This document shows positions 1 through 9,592 of a stretch of 13,710 nt of DNA, in pieces (the first letter of the stretch is position 1; each line of letters begins with the position of its first letter). The position numbers and the translations under genes were made by a program. Origin of the DNA: Thermomucor indicae-seudaticae (taxonomy: Eukaryota > Mucoromycota > Mucoromycetes > Mucorales > Lichtheimiaceae). Location of the stretch: NCBI GenBank assembly GCA_000787465.1, contig JSYX01000767.1, positions 1 through 13,710 of the forward strand. Reading direction: 5' to 3'. The notes beneath the pieces were generated by a model. The model was not told the origin of the DNA, did not search any database, and saw nothing but the letters and a program-made list of their open reading frames with translations.

Positions 1-1
1 T

Positions 2-1214
2 TGCGTCTGTAGCACCGCTACATCCACGACTGTGCCTCTGACTGTCGACCGCCTGTCTTATGATTTGGCCTGTTTTGACAAGTATTCTGCGTCACCAAAT
101 ACCGCTCTTAAGACTTCAGAAGGAGAGAAACATGCTGCCAATGAAAGATTACCTGAGGATTCCACGGCGATAACAATAGAGGAGAATAATGCGAAAAATG
201 ACTTCAATGAAGGATTGGAGGACTCATAACTGGTAGCACTCCTGGTAGCTGTAGAAAAAGAGCAACGATCAACCCCCGATTTCTTACCACCGCCCAAGCA
301 TCACCTTATTACTGCGGAGGCCATAAATGACGTATCAGTGCATAACAGGTTTCAAGAGAGAAGGAAGAAGAGAAAGGTGAGCCTTCTGGAGACAAACTGC
401 TTTATACAGACCTTCTAACCGTAGGGTTATAAAGGAACGGAATGAGAAAGTACAGGAAGCTGAGGATGCTTTAGCCAAGCATTCTTATTCAAAAGCAGTC
501 GCAGCAAACGCCGGAAAAGAGAGCCATAAAGTCAGCACTGGCTGTATTACTTTGCGGCCCAGGTAACGCTCACGTTATGCGTTATATCAGTTTGCGATAA
601 AAAATCGTCAAAGATTGCGCTCTTTCTATTATTCACCAGCAGAAAACCATGCGCGCCGAACGCAGGATCTAGCAGCACAAAGCGCTTATGCCAGGATTGC
701 TGCGAACGAAAGAGCTGCTATAAAAGACCATTGTGGGCGCCCCGACGCTATCCCGATCATGTGCATTGGAATGCAAGGAAACGGCGTCGGCAGCAGGATT
801 GGCGGCCATGCAAGACGCGGTGGTAACAAGCTGAGGAAACTGCATCGACTCTATGTTATTTGTCGCATGACAGACGAGCACCGCAGCTCGAAAACCTGTC
901 CGTACTGCTTTCATCCCGTCGTCAGGCTAAAAGCAATCCGATATAAATACGACAAAAGGTGATCGGTCTCTGTGAATGGTTCTTCCGTCTGCTTCCATCC
1001 GAACCGTCCAGCTCACCGCCATGGAGCCGCTACTCAAAACCGTGACGACATGGCAGCTTTATGCATCGCAATAGCGGGTTCTTGCAGAATCCTTAATCAG
1101 CGGATTCTTCCCCCGTTTACCAAACCGTCAGCCGCTACAATGCTGATATCCAAAAGCAATCCCCAAGCACCGGTCAAGGGTGCCTTGGAGGGCCTCGCCG
1201 ATGGCCGAACATAG
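2..1214 (+). pseudogene. Decayed Fanzor/TnpB-like RuvC nuclease (5' end outside window)
   Basis: The open frame runs from the left edge in frame 2, with a TAA at 227-229, to a stop at 416-418. A frameshift somewhere around 380-418 moves it into frame 3, which runs on to the TAG at 1212-1214 with in-frame stops TAA 564-566 and TGA 960-962. Reading through the breaks, the C-terminal half shows a GVGSRIGGH..RRGG segment (about 780-830), a KTCPYCF zinc-ribbon half (Cys codons 897 and 906) and a second half NGSSVCFHPN followed by Arg where the fourth Cys is expected (CGT 1005-1007). Then comes an NRDDMAALCIAIAG stretch that matches the RuvC-III pattern RDxxAA of TnpB and Fanzor, with its Asp codon at 1044. 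Members of this family are RNA-guided, transposon-linked nucleases. Three stops, one frameshift and a lost zinc ligand make this copy inactive. I saw no terminal repeats. The family call rests on motif order; the Fanzor label is less certain than the OrfB/TnpB zinc-ribbon label. Confidence 0.7.
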
Positions 1215-1537
1215 AGCTACGTTCTTTTGCCTCACACTGCAGCAATTGAGGTAGGTAACGCTTTTAGTATACCGGTAATGAACATGTCGTATTGACATGG
1301 AGTGCATTTTTTTTTCCAGCGCCTTATAAGCAACAAAACTCAACAACTTTCCCTTCGCGTCAAAGCTCCTTATGAAATAGCTTATCATCCTGTCTAACTG
1401 TAGCGCAAATTTGCTGCACCATGGACCAAAAAAGTGTTTCCCAAGCAGCGCAAACTTAGATCAAAATCCACTATGTTAGTGGGGATCAAGTACAATAAGA
1501 AGAAAAATTGTTTTTTCTTTTCGAAGCCAGTTTCGCC
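1215..1537. other. Intergenic spacer, probable POP5 promoter side
   Basis: I find no convincing gene here. The short open frames on both strands lack recognisable motifs or start context. A T-run at about 1309-1317 and an A-rich stretch just before the POP5 start (about 1490-1510) are ordinary for fungal promoter and leader DNA. I see no clear TATA element that I would place with confidence. Confidence 0.4.
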
Positions 1538-2159
1538 ATGGTTCGAACCAAACATCGATGGGTCGCGTTTGAGATTGTCGAAGATGGCCAGGACCCGGTT
1601 ATTAGTCCGGATGGGGAGGTTTCGTTCCCACGAAATGTGCTAAACTTGACGGAGAAGGACATTAAGGAAGCGATCCTGGACGCGATTGCTGTTAATTATG
1701 GCTCGTTTGGTTCGAGCAATGTCATTTTTAGTGTACATGGTAAAAATACGTCCTTTTCATGTATGGCGAGGGTGAAGCACTCAATTCTTTCTCAGTGAAA
1801 TGGTTTAATACGGAGACGCATGTGGGCATTCTTCAAGCACCACGGGACTACATGGACATGGTCCTTGCATCTGCATTCTTTATCAACAAGATTAAGGAGT
1901 ATGCTTGTCATTTCGAACCTATCGATGAATCGGGTACCGTTTTAGGCATTCAGACTGAAGCCATTCGACGTGATCGTGATATCTACCTTGAAGAGAAATC
2001 CAAGGCGGAAAAGAAGGGTAAGGCAAAAGAAGAGATAATGGGTATTTATATTACAAACATTGCCGTTCGTTATTATTAGGTATGGTCTATAACCTGAACG
2101 AAAAGATTGAAAGATCGGCTCAAAGGATAAACGAACTGCAAACTGAAGATGAGGAATAA
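1538..2159 (+). CDS. POP5: POP5, RNase P/MRP protein subunit
   Basis: Three exons (1538-1739, 1796-2041, 2080-2159) give a 175-residue protein, the usual length for Pop5 (about 160-175). Pop5 is a core protein of RNase P (tRNA 5' maturation) and RNase MRP (pre-rRNA spacer cleavage) in nucleus and nucleolus. The start MVRTKHRW is the conserved Pop5 N terminus, which fixes the ATG even though the frame is open further upstream. Next come the NYGSFG..NVIFSV segment, then KWFNTETHVGI, and APRDY near the middle, all typical positions in the family. Intron 1 (1740-1795) has donor GTAAAA and acceptor TTTCTCAG. Intron 2 (2042-2079) is only 38 nt but restores phase exactly and gives a Lys/Glu-rich C-terminal tail ending ..QTEDEE. 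Without intron 2 the frame stops at the acceptor TAG. The gene converges on RAT1. Confidence 0.93.
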
Positions 2160-2533
2160 AACCTCATCCCAGTCAACTAAAAGGAAGAGATGATGCCTTG
2201 GATCATTGAAGCGCCAACCATCTCAGTACGCTATCCCATCTCTGCCAGTCAACCATCAATCAACTTTAGGTGCTCAGTATCTTTTTTCCGACATCATTTT
2301 CATTCAGCATATACATGTACATGTGTAGAACCGCATTATTCATTCGATGAATTTACATGGCATGCATACAGATACGTCATATTGATTCTGAATGTCCCTA
2401 ATAATAGTATTGGCGTGGGTTATGATGATGTTGTCCGCGGTATCTTTGCCTCTGACGGAAATTGTTGCTTGTAAAAACAAGTGTTAGAAAGATCTAGTAC
2501 ATAAAACACTATCCGCAAAGACGAAAGCACTTA
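2160..2533. other. 3'-3' spacer between POP5 and RAT1
   Basis: These 374 bases lie between the two convergent stop codons and must hold both 3' UTRs. An open frame at 2190-2474 (+) has no recognisable motif and I treat it as chance. No RNA gene or repeat is visible. Confidence 0.5.
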
Positions 2534-5500
2534 CTATTCTCGATATTCCTCCATGTGCTGAACTTGCGGTACCCAACCGCGATTGTCATATTGTGTGTTG
2601 CGAGGGGTCCAGCCACGGTTATTATAATGGTAATTACTATTGTACCCGCCACGTGCACCCTGATAGCCTCCATAATGATGACTGCCACCATAATAATTGC
2701 CGTAATAGCTTCCGTAGTGCTGCTGCTGCTGCTGACTGTAGTAGTTGGCGTACTGGTTGCTGTAGCGATCGCCGTACTGATTCCCGTAATAATTGCTACG
2801 ATTATCGTACTGATTCCTGCTGCCACGATGATCGTATTGATCATTGCTATAAGGAACACCGTAACCATAGTTCGCCCTGTGGCCTCTATGTACTTTTTCG
2901 AACGTAGCCATCTGGATATCTTCGTAGCCCAACGCGTTTCGGTCAGCTTTTACACCCTTCAAAAGCCCACTTGGGAATACATAGTTGTCCGGCAACTTTG
3001 GAAGTCGATATATCACGCTATATATAACATGTTAGAAAGTTAGCATGGAATGGACTGGAGACAGATAAAATGATGCGCACCTTATTGATTTGTCGTTGGA
3101 GATATCAGGCAAGTCGTGTGACGGAAGTGGACTGTATAACGTACTTCGTGGAATGCAGTCAGGATCTTTGTCGACGGAGCCCGTCATACCTGAGCTCAGT
3201 TTCGGGTCAAGCTTCAGGCCTTCATCTGGAGCGCGCTTGGTATATACGTCACTAACAAAGTTGTAGAGTTTATGACCTTCAGCGACAAAAAGTATTGAGG
3301 GTCCTTCGCAGTTACGACTCTTTTCTTCTTCCGTTAATTGGTCATAATACTGGCTCATGGCCTTCAAAAGCCGATCGGTTTGAATAAAAGGGAGTTTAAC
3401 AACGCCTGGAACAAGGCCGTTCGTTAGTCACATTGTCCGCAAAGAAACGGTAAGCATATTTCACTTTGTCCTACCTTGCCATTCCCATTTCTTGCCGTCC
3501 ATATCCACCTCAAATTCCGTGGGATAATAGTCGATAATTGGTGAATCCTCATCAATCATCAAACTATGAAATGCCGCTGGAATATGTGCTCGACTACAGG
3601 TACAGTTAGGTTATTAAGCCAGTATAAGGATCAATTCGAAGTGCAGACATACCTAGCCGCAGGAAGAACACCCATAAGCTGTTCGAATGGCTTCAGGGGT
3701 GCGCTTTTTTCGAATTTAAACTCATATGAGCCAATATTGACGAAATCCGAAGCCATCGGCGCGTAGTAATACGGGTAGTACCACGACCACGAGATGCATC
3801 CCTATGTATACATACATTTCAGTGGCAGAAGGCTTAATCAGAGCTATGTGAAAAACTGACCCTGTAGTAGTACTTGAATACCCAGACAAGGCCCTCGCAG
3901 TACGACCTGACTATGCTATAATAATGCACGATTAAAGTTTAACAACTCACTTTAGGCGATACGTACGCTTTCACTTACTCATTTATGGCTTCGCGTTCGC
4001 AGAGATCTAAGCCAAATTTCAGTTTGTAGTAACGCTCTTTCCAGCCTGCTTCCCAAAATCTAATATCCGCGGGAGTGAATGAACAATCACATCCTAACCC
4101 ATCCACCAAGCAAAATCTTTGGAATACTCTACCGAACAGCGTCTTCGGGTTCACGCTCTCTGGCGGCATCGTCAGCAGCTTTCTTGGCAGCGGCTGCCTT
4201 TGCCAAGATCGCTCGTCCTGCGGCTTCGAGATCGGTGTCTTCAACGTTATCTGGCGCATCCTCATCGATGTCTTCGTCATCCTCCTCCTCGACATCCTCC
4301 TCATCTTCGTCAACTTCTGATGCTTTTCTCTTAGTGCCCCGCTGGCTAACTTCTACAGACATTTCTTCGGTAGTCTCCGTAGAGCTAGAAGCACTCAGCA
4401 ATTCCGCTTTCAAGGCCGCTGCTGCGTTCTGGTTGGCCATTCGGAAAGCAGCCCGGTTGGTGGCAACATCGCTATTTGACATTCCTGCGTCAGGATCGTT
4501 AACGGGTGCTGCTGATAGAGCTGCGAAATCAAGGTGTTGCTCCTGATGCTGCACCACTTTAAGTTTCTTGCGTCTCTCATCCTCTAGCTTTCGTCGTTTG
4601 ATATTTTGATTGCGTCGTTCTTCCTCTATTTTGACGCACATTAATATGAGGTGGGGACAAGATCTTTAGAGGAGCATATTATCACACTTACTCGCTTTCC
4701 TCTCCGCAAAAATTGAGTCCTCCAGTTTGCCCAATTCGTGCACCAGTATTTGTACCCTTTTCAGATCAACCTTATAATAAAAACGATTAAGAGACACTCT
4801 TGATTTTGCTTTCCACCTCTTCCCTCATCAACTTACTTCTCCGTTATGTGTCATATAGCCACCCATCATGGGCATACATTGTTTCCAAAGAAGACTCAAA
4901 GTGCTAATTGCCCCCTCTCTGATCTCCAATGATGGCAAATGCGGCAAGAAATCGTTTCCGACAAAGAAACACATGAATACCCAATCATCGATAGCACGTT
5001 CCAAGTCCCAAGGAACACCAGGTACGTTAAATTTCAACGCATGTTCCAAATATTCTCGAAGAATATTCACATCAAGGAAAACGTAAGGTTTCAATGCGGA
5101 TGATTCCTCTTCTGCGGGTGGCTGCTCAATTGCGCTGGTCTTCGGCTTGGCTACTCAGAGTCATAAGTACACGTCGAAAAATCATGTCTGTGTGGCTTTC
5201 GGTCCTACCTGTACAGTTCGCCGCATTGTGTCCAGGTCTCTGGCAAATCTTGCATTTTTTCGTCTCAAAAAAGACATCTTCACGCAGGACCTTGAAATGA
5301 GGTTCATGGGTACCCAGAGCTAACATAATCAGGTCTGCGTCCTAGAAGAAAGGGGAACTTTTATCAGAAAGAGCGACATTTCCTTGCAGATAGACATTGT
5401 ATCTTACCAAGCCATAAATGACGTGAGAAGTATTTGGGTTATGGTGAGGACGAGATCGCTGCACGCGGATGTATTCCATAATTTTATGCTCCCCTTCACC

Positions 5501-6426
5501 AGGAACAGTCGCATCAGAAAGGATAACTTTTAACTTCTCGCATGATTAGCAAGACACGTTGCCTGTCAAGTCACCAAAGAAAACGCTTACGTTTTTCCAC
5601 AATGGATCAGTGTTTTGCTTGGCTGCAATGTGATAACGTAGACAAGTAGCCAAATGGGCCATGAAAGGGGTACCCGGCGTAATGCAGTTGGAGTCAAAGT
5701 GCTCTTTCTTTTCTGGCAGCTGGTGAGATTGACCAATCGCTACATAGATCATGTGTTTTAGTACCTCATTTGATACCGCCCCGACCTGGAGGAGTCGTTT
5801 CAAACATACCTTCCAGTTCACGTTCTAGCTTGCGTGCATTTTCGCGTTCAATTTCTGCAAGTTGTGCAGCTCTAAATCGCCTCGAGCGCTGTTGGTTCAT
5901 TTTAGCTCGTGGAGCAACACCATCTGCAATCAAAAAGTTTCAGCATGCTTGTGCTGGATCAGGAACAAAGCAACTGCATAAATACCAATAGCCATGTACA
6001 AGAGTTGTCGAGGTCGAATAATATCCACGATCCGATCGAGATATGCAAAGATTTCGACCATCATGTCATCTTCAGTGGCTGGCGCAGGCTACGGAGACAC
6101 AGGATCAGTTCCACTTGTAATCCTGACTACGTGCGCCCCACATTCTGAAATTGCAACAACATACCTTGTTTTCCGGGTGACAACAGGGGTGAATGATACC
6201 ATTCATATCCAGGTACAGATTGTCAAACTCTTCACCGTTGGGATTGGGCTTGGTGGTGTCCACAGGAATCATTTGGCCGTCGACATATTTGGGTTTTTCT
6301 TCGATTACTCTCGTGATCACTCTTGGGAATTTATCGGACAGCCATCTGATCGCGGATTTGTTAAAAAGGTGTATAGGCAGAATACATGAGAGGCGATATT
6401 TACCGAAAGAAAGCCGGAACACCCAT
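2534..6426 (-). CDS. RAT1: RAT1/XRN2 nuclear 5'-3' exoribonuclease
   Basis: The 16 exons, in gene order, are 6404-6426, 6165-6345, 5986-6088, 5777-5923, 5591-5712, 5408-5533, 5209-5341, 4837-5150, 4692-4770, 4133-4625, 3979-4059, 3861-3915, 3653-3801, 3475-3593, 3081-3405 and 2534-3017. All phases agree and encode 977 residues, normal for Rat1 (about 1000). The enzyme degrades 5'-monophosphate RNA in the nucleus, in rRNA processing and transcription termination. It starts [10 protein letters not shown]. Conserved acidic motifs are YLDMNG (D54), [15 protein letters not shown] (D103), PGEGEHKIM (E205, E207), DADLIMLAL (D235, D237) and [12 protein letters not shown] (D345). A CX2CX4HX4C zinc knuckle lies at 264-277, as in nuclear Rat1. 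Later marks are a basic linker (about 411-435), an acidic stretch (515-534), [12 protein letters not shown] (574 on), the YYYRG and [14 protein letters not shown] region, and [10 protein letters not shown] (near 810). The tail from about 864 is rich in Tyr, Asn, Gly and Gln. Exon 6 could begin one codon earlier. Confidence 0.97.
2720..2734. repeat. (CTG)5 run encoding five Gln in the RAT1 tail
   Basis: Five tandem CTG on the plus strand read as five CAG codons (residues about 912-916) on the coding strand, inside the Tyr/Asn/Gly/Gln-rich C-terminal tail. Such a tract can vary in length between strains. Confidence 0.8.
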
Positions 6427-7619
6427 GACGAATTCGTTAAGAGGTTATGGAGAGAGATACGTAAAATTGCATTGGGCCGACTTTTTGCTGCTCCCGATTA
6501 ACCAGCCACCCAAATTTGGAAGGCAGCTTTGCCGGAGAGCGCGCTCAAGATGCTGCAGCGGCTGTCTTTTGGTGTTCTTAATAACAAGGACCCTACCCGC
6601 AGTTTACAGAAGCAAGCACGGTATTACACGCTAATTTCCTGAAGAGAATAAGAAATCAGTCTACTAATTGAATATAGCCTCTTTGGACGGACGGTGAATA
6701 CAGTTATTGTAGTGCTCCTCGAATTTTCTCTGACGAAGTTATGAAAGCGCTCATGCATTCCTTGACCTATATTCATACTGCAAAGGATAATTAGGCGATA
6801 AAACTTGTGGCGGTATGCAAAGTACACAGGACGGAAGCTAAATACGTCATTGTCTCTTGACTATACAACGAGTCGTGAAAAGAAATCGAGTGAGAGGTTT
6901 AACTTAATAAAACTTGAATAAACGCAACTTGAATTTACGGCAAATGCAGCAGGGTGGTCCTAGGTAACTAAGAGATGAAAGCCTGAGATGATAGTGGTTG
7001 GCTGATGACCTTACATACGAACAACGGCAGTCATACTACGTAGCAGATCTAGCTGGAACAAGGAACACGGAACACGGGATAAAGCAAGAGGATCTAATTA
7101 ATAATCTCGGCATATCGATTTGTCTAAAGCAAAGTGTGTAATTTAGCGGTGCGTGGAAGTTCTTTTTGATGCTAAAGGATTGGGCACTGAAGGCAATTTT
7201 AGTCACGAAGAGAGGACAGATCTATTCGCATTAAAGACGGCCCCCGTTTGCACTATTCGTTTTCATTCTTTCTTCGGGCTTGGTTGCGTAAGTAAGGACA
7301 AGAAATAGATATGCGCACACAGTCTATCTTGATTGAGCTCTTCTTTCGTGCCGCTGGGAACAACATTGTCAATATCGCCAATGCCAAAGGTAAAATGGGA
7401 ATATGTGTGCGCCATCTGTTGTCTCCCCAGGAGTCCAACTTATTACGACGTGCAAGCAGGAACATGTCAACGAGAGAACTTTTCGCAGACCATCAAATTT
7501 TTACGAGAGGACAGTCGCTAAATTCTGATACCATGAAGAGTCAACGATTCTCGTCAAAAGCGCCTTTTTTTTCCTTTTTCCAAAAGCGCAATTCGGGGCA
7601 GAAGTTCCATTGATTTCGA
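6427..7619. other. Long spacer between divergent RAT1 and beta-trefoil genes
   Basis: About 1.2 kb with no gene that I can support. It should hold the promoters of RAT1 (leftward) and the beta-trefoil gene (rightward). Weak signals are an open plus-strand frame at 6502-6642 (ATG at 6550, 30 codons); a plus-strand frame from 7311 with a possible 41-nt intron at 7390-7430, whose downstream frame stays open to 7521; and a competing minus-strand frame beginning at an ATG near 7413. None shows a family motif. A pyrimidine-rich run at about 7564-7581 lies just upstream of the trefoil gene's ATG. Confidence 0.4.
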
Positions 7620-8235
7620 ATGGATGATTCACTGAAAGGCTGGTTTTATATCTGTTTGGAATCAAAACACAATCACGTCTTGACTGTTGTAGACAGACCG
7701 TGGCAGGTAACAATAAAGGAGAATGAGCTTGTCTTGTGCCCATTTCTGATCAAACAAAGCCTGGCGCAAGGATCGAATTACGTCCCTTGACGCATGGCCA
7801 GAATCAATTGTGGACCTGGGATCGAGGTTTCCTGGTCAACAAGCTGTCCGGTTGTGGTAGGTGTGTCCGGTGACCTTCCCTCTCTCCGTTTTCAACGCAT
7901 GTCGTATGCTCAACTTCCTCACTCTCTCTTTCAAGTGATGAGTGTCAAGCGAGTTCCGAATGCAAAAGACCAGACACTTGTGCAGGATCGACGGAAAAGC
8001 CGTGAGTCGGCGCACGCTCAACTGTGGCGATGGGAGGAGGACGGTTCTCTCGTATTAGCAGACTATCCAGCTTATTGTCTGGTAAGTAAATAGATCTAGA
8101 GAAACCAGAAAGAGAGACTCGTATATTCAAGTCGATATATAGAACGATAACCAATTGCCACGAATGGCTCCAAAAGAAGACCTGCCAGCAGGATGCGTAT
8201 ACAAGCCTATGCATCTTAATAATGTGTCCCTTTAA
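7620..8235 (+). CDS. Ricin-B-type beta-trefoil (lectin-like) protein
   Basis: Four exons (7620-7706, 7760-7856, 7936-8081, 8143-8235) encode 140 residues, the size of a single beta-trefoil domain. Introns are 53, 79 and 61 nt and phases agree at every junction. The repeat hallmarks are GWFYICLES..LTVVD..PGARIELRP followed by QNQLWTW, then GFLVNKLSG followed by AQLWRW: two QxW-type motifs at matching repeat positions. The third lobe (from SLVLADYPAYCL) lacks a QxW motif and is the most diverged part. There is no signal peptide, so the product is probably cytosolic. Such domains usually bind carbohydrate, but I cannot read a sugar-binding site with confidence and no enzymatic domain is attached. 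The last exon (ending ..HLNNVSL) is supported by frame and splice sites only. Confidence 0.8.
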
Positions 8236-8295
8236 AAAACGTCACCCGAGGGAAAGAAAAAGACCGGGCGCCGTGACAGATGGAAGTGGGCTGTC

Positions 8296-8313
8296 TTTTT
8301 TCTGCAGAAAAAA
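8296..8313. repeat. 18-bp perfect palindrome between two genes
   Basis: Six T, CTGCAG, then six A (extending to eight A) form a perfect inverted repeat in the 180-bp gap between the trefoil stop and the RING-gene start. It could be a poly(dA:dT) promoter element or part of a 3' end. No function is shown. Confidence 0.5.
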
Positions 8314-8415
8314 AAGAAACTCCTTCTTTCCCATTTTCCTCTTGAACTTTGCTAGTGGTGACGACAAAGACAATTACGTACCACCTTTTAATAATTCTAC
8401 ATTGACCGCATTCCC

Positions 8416-9535
8416 ATGTCCTACCGTTGGCTTCTTTGCATAATATTATTCTTTTTGTCCAGCTCCGCCAAGCTTTTCGCTCATGCCGCTGTTATAGTGC
8501 TCGTGAGTTGTTTCTTTTGACACAATCTTGGATTGACTTGGAAAGCTCATTTGTTTGATGTCTGGGTAAGGCGACGAATGAAACCTACATTGACCGTATA
8601 GCGGCGTTTGGTCCACGACTGACGGAGCAAGGTCTAGTGGGACACCTAGTGCCTCCGACGCACCAACAAGATCGATTTGGATGCGAGCCAGTGACGCCAC
8701 CTTGCGATACCTGGATCGCCTTGATCGAACGAGGCGAATGCTCCTTCGTCGATAAAGTACGAATGATGCAGGCTAGTGGTGCCATCGCTGTGATTGTAGG
8801 AGATAAACATTACAACGGTTGGATCACCATGTATGCTCCAGGTATCATTTCGGAAAGAGAGCAAAGAGAGGGCGATGCACCGATTTAACTCTGACCGACA
8901 GGTGATACTTCCGACGTGCATATTCCAAGTGTTTTCGTGGCACAGCATCAGTATCAAGCCTTATTACAACTCGCCACGTCTTTTAGAGAACCCATGTTGA
9001 TCCGGATGGTCAAGGATGATATGCTGACATGGTAACTACAGTATGACTATGGATATCCAAAGCATTTGGCTGATATGTAATGGGTTGAGGCCACTTCTGG
9101 ACATGTTGCTTGTCGTTGTGCTATCTCCAGCCGTCATGATGCTGTTCATTTACCTCACTTGGCGGTTGCGGCAACATCGGCGGCGCAAAAGCGAACTGGC
9201 TCCCACCGATTTCGTCAGTAAACTACCTGTACGAAAGTTTAAAAAGGAAAAGCAAAAGAACCAGGATCACACGGAATGTGCGATTTGCCTCGAGGATTAT
9301 GCGGATGATGATACCCTGCGTACTTTACCCTGTCGACACGAATTCCATGCATCATGCGTTGACGCATGGCTTACCACGCACAAGAAATTTGTAAGTGTTA
9401 CAACATTCTATAACTTTTCTTGAACACTGACTCTTTCCACTTATATAGTGTCCTATCTGCAAATATGATATATGCCGCAAGGACAGCTCCTCCTCCTCCG
9501 CTGCCAATGAACGGACACCTTTGCTTAGCGCATAA
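8416..9535 (+). CDS. PA-TM-RING E3 ubiquitin ligase (RNF13/RNF167-like)
   Basis: Five exons (8416-8502, 8571-8841, 8902-9031, 9090-9390, 9449-9535) encode 291 residues. Introns are 68, 60, 58 and 58 nt. Residues 1-23 form a signal peptide with a hydrophobic core. The protease-associated (PA) domain spans about 30-160 and includes CDTWIALIERGECSFVDKV and an IPSVFV segment. One membrane helix lies at about 164-187. A basic juxtamembrane stretch follows, then a RING-H2 at 226-267 with ligands CAIC, PCRHEFHASC and CPIC (C3H2C3 complete). The RING is split by the last intron just before its final CPIC. The tail has five Ser and ends ERTPLLSA, an acidic dileucine pattern. PA-TM-RING ligases sit in endosomes, lysosomes or vacuoles and ubiquitinate membrane cargo. 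The lumenal PA and cytosolic RING order seen here fits. The exact orthologue cannot be named. Confidence 0.92.
9487..9498 (+). repeat. TCC run encoding Ser in the RING-protein tail
   Basis: Four TCC codons follow AGC, giving five consecutive Ser (residues 276-280) after the RING. It is a short in-frame trinucleotide run. Confidence 0.7.
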
Positions 9536-9592
9536 ACATATATTGTTATTGCATGAATTGGATGGATTTTATTTGCTCCGCATATATATACA

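Noticed and set aside
615..962. Separate small gene covering only the zinc-ribbon part
   Set aside because: The same frame resumes after a single TGA with the matching second half of the ribbon and the RuvC-III motif, so it is one broken gene.
2190..2474. 94-codon plus-strand frame between POP5 and RAT1
   Set aside because: No motif, odd composition, and it sits where both 3' UTRs must lie.
2555..3043. 162-codon hydrophobic plus-strand frame
   Set aside because: It is the antisense of the RAT1 last exon; the repetitive codons there keep the other strand open.
4079..4546. 155-codon Ser/Ala-rich plus-strand frame
   Set aside because: Antisense of the large RAT1 exon 10 with its acidic tract.
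6502..6642. Short plus-strand frame near the RAT1 start
   Set aside because: Only 30 codons from its ATG, no homology that I recognise, and it lies in the likely RAT1 promoter or leader.
7311..7521. Candidate two-exon plus-strand gene with a 41-nt intron
   Set aside because: Splice sites are passable but the peptide matches nothing that I know and a minus-strand frame competes. Too weak to call.
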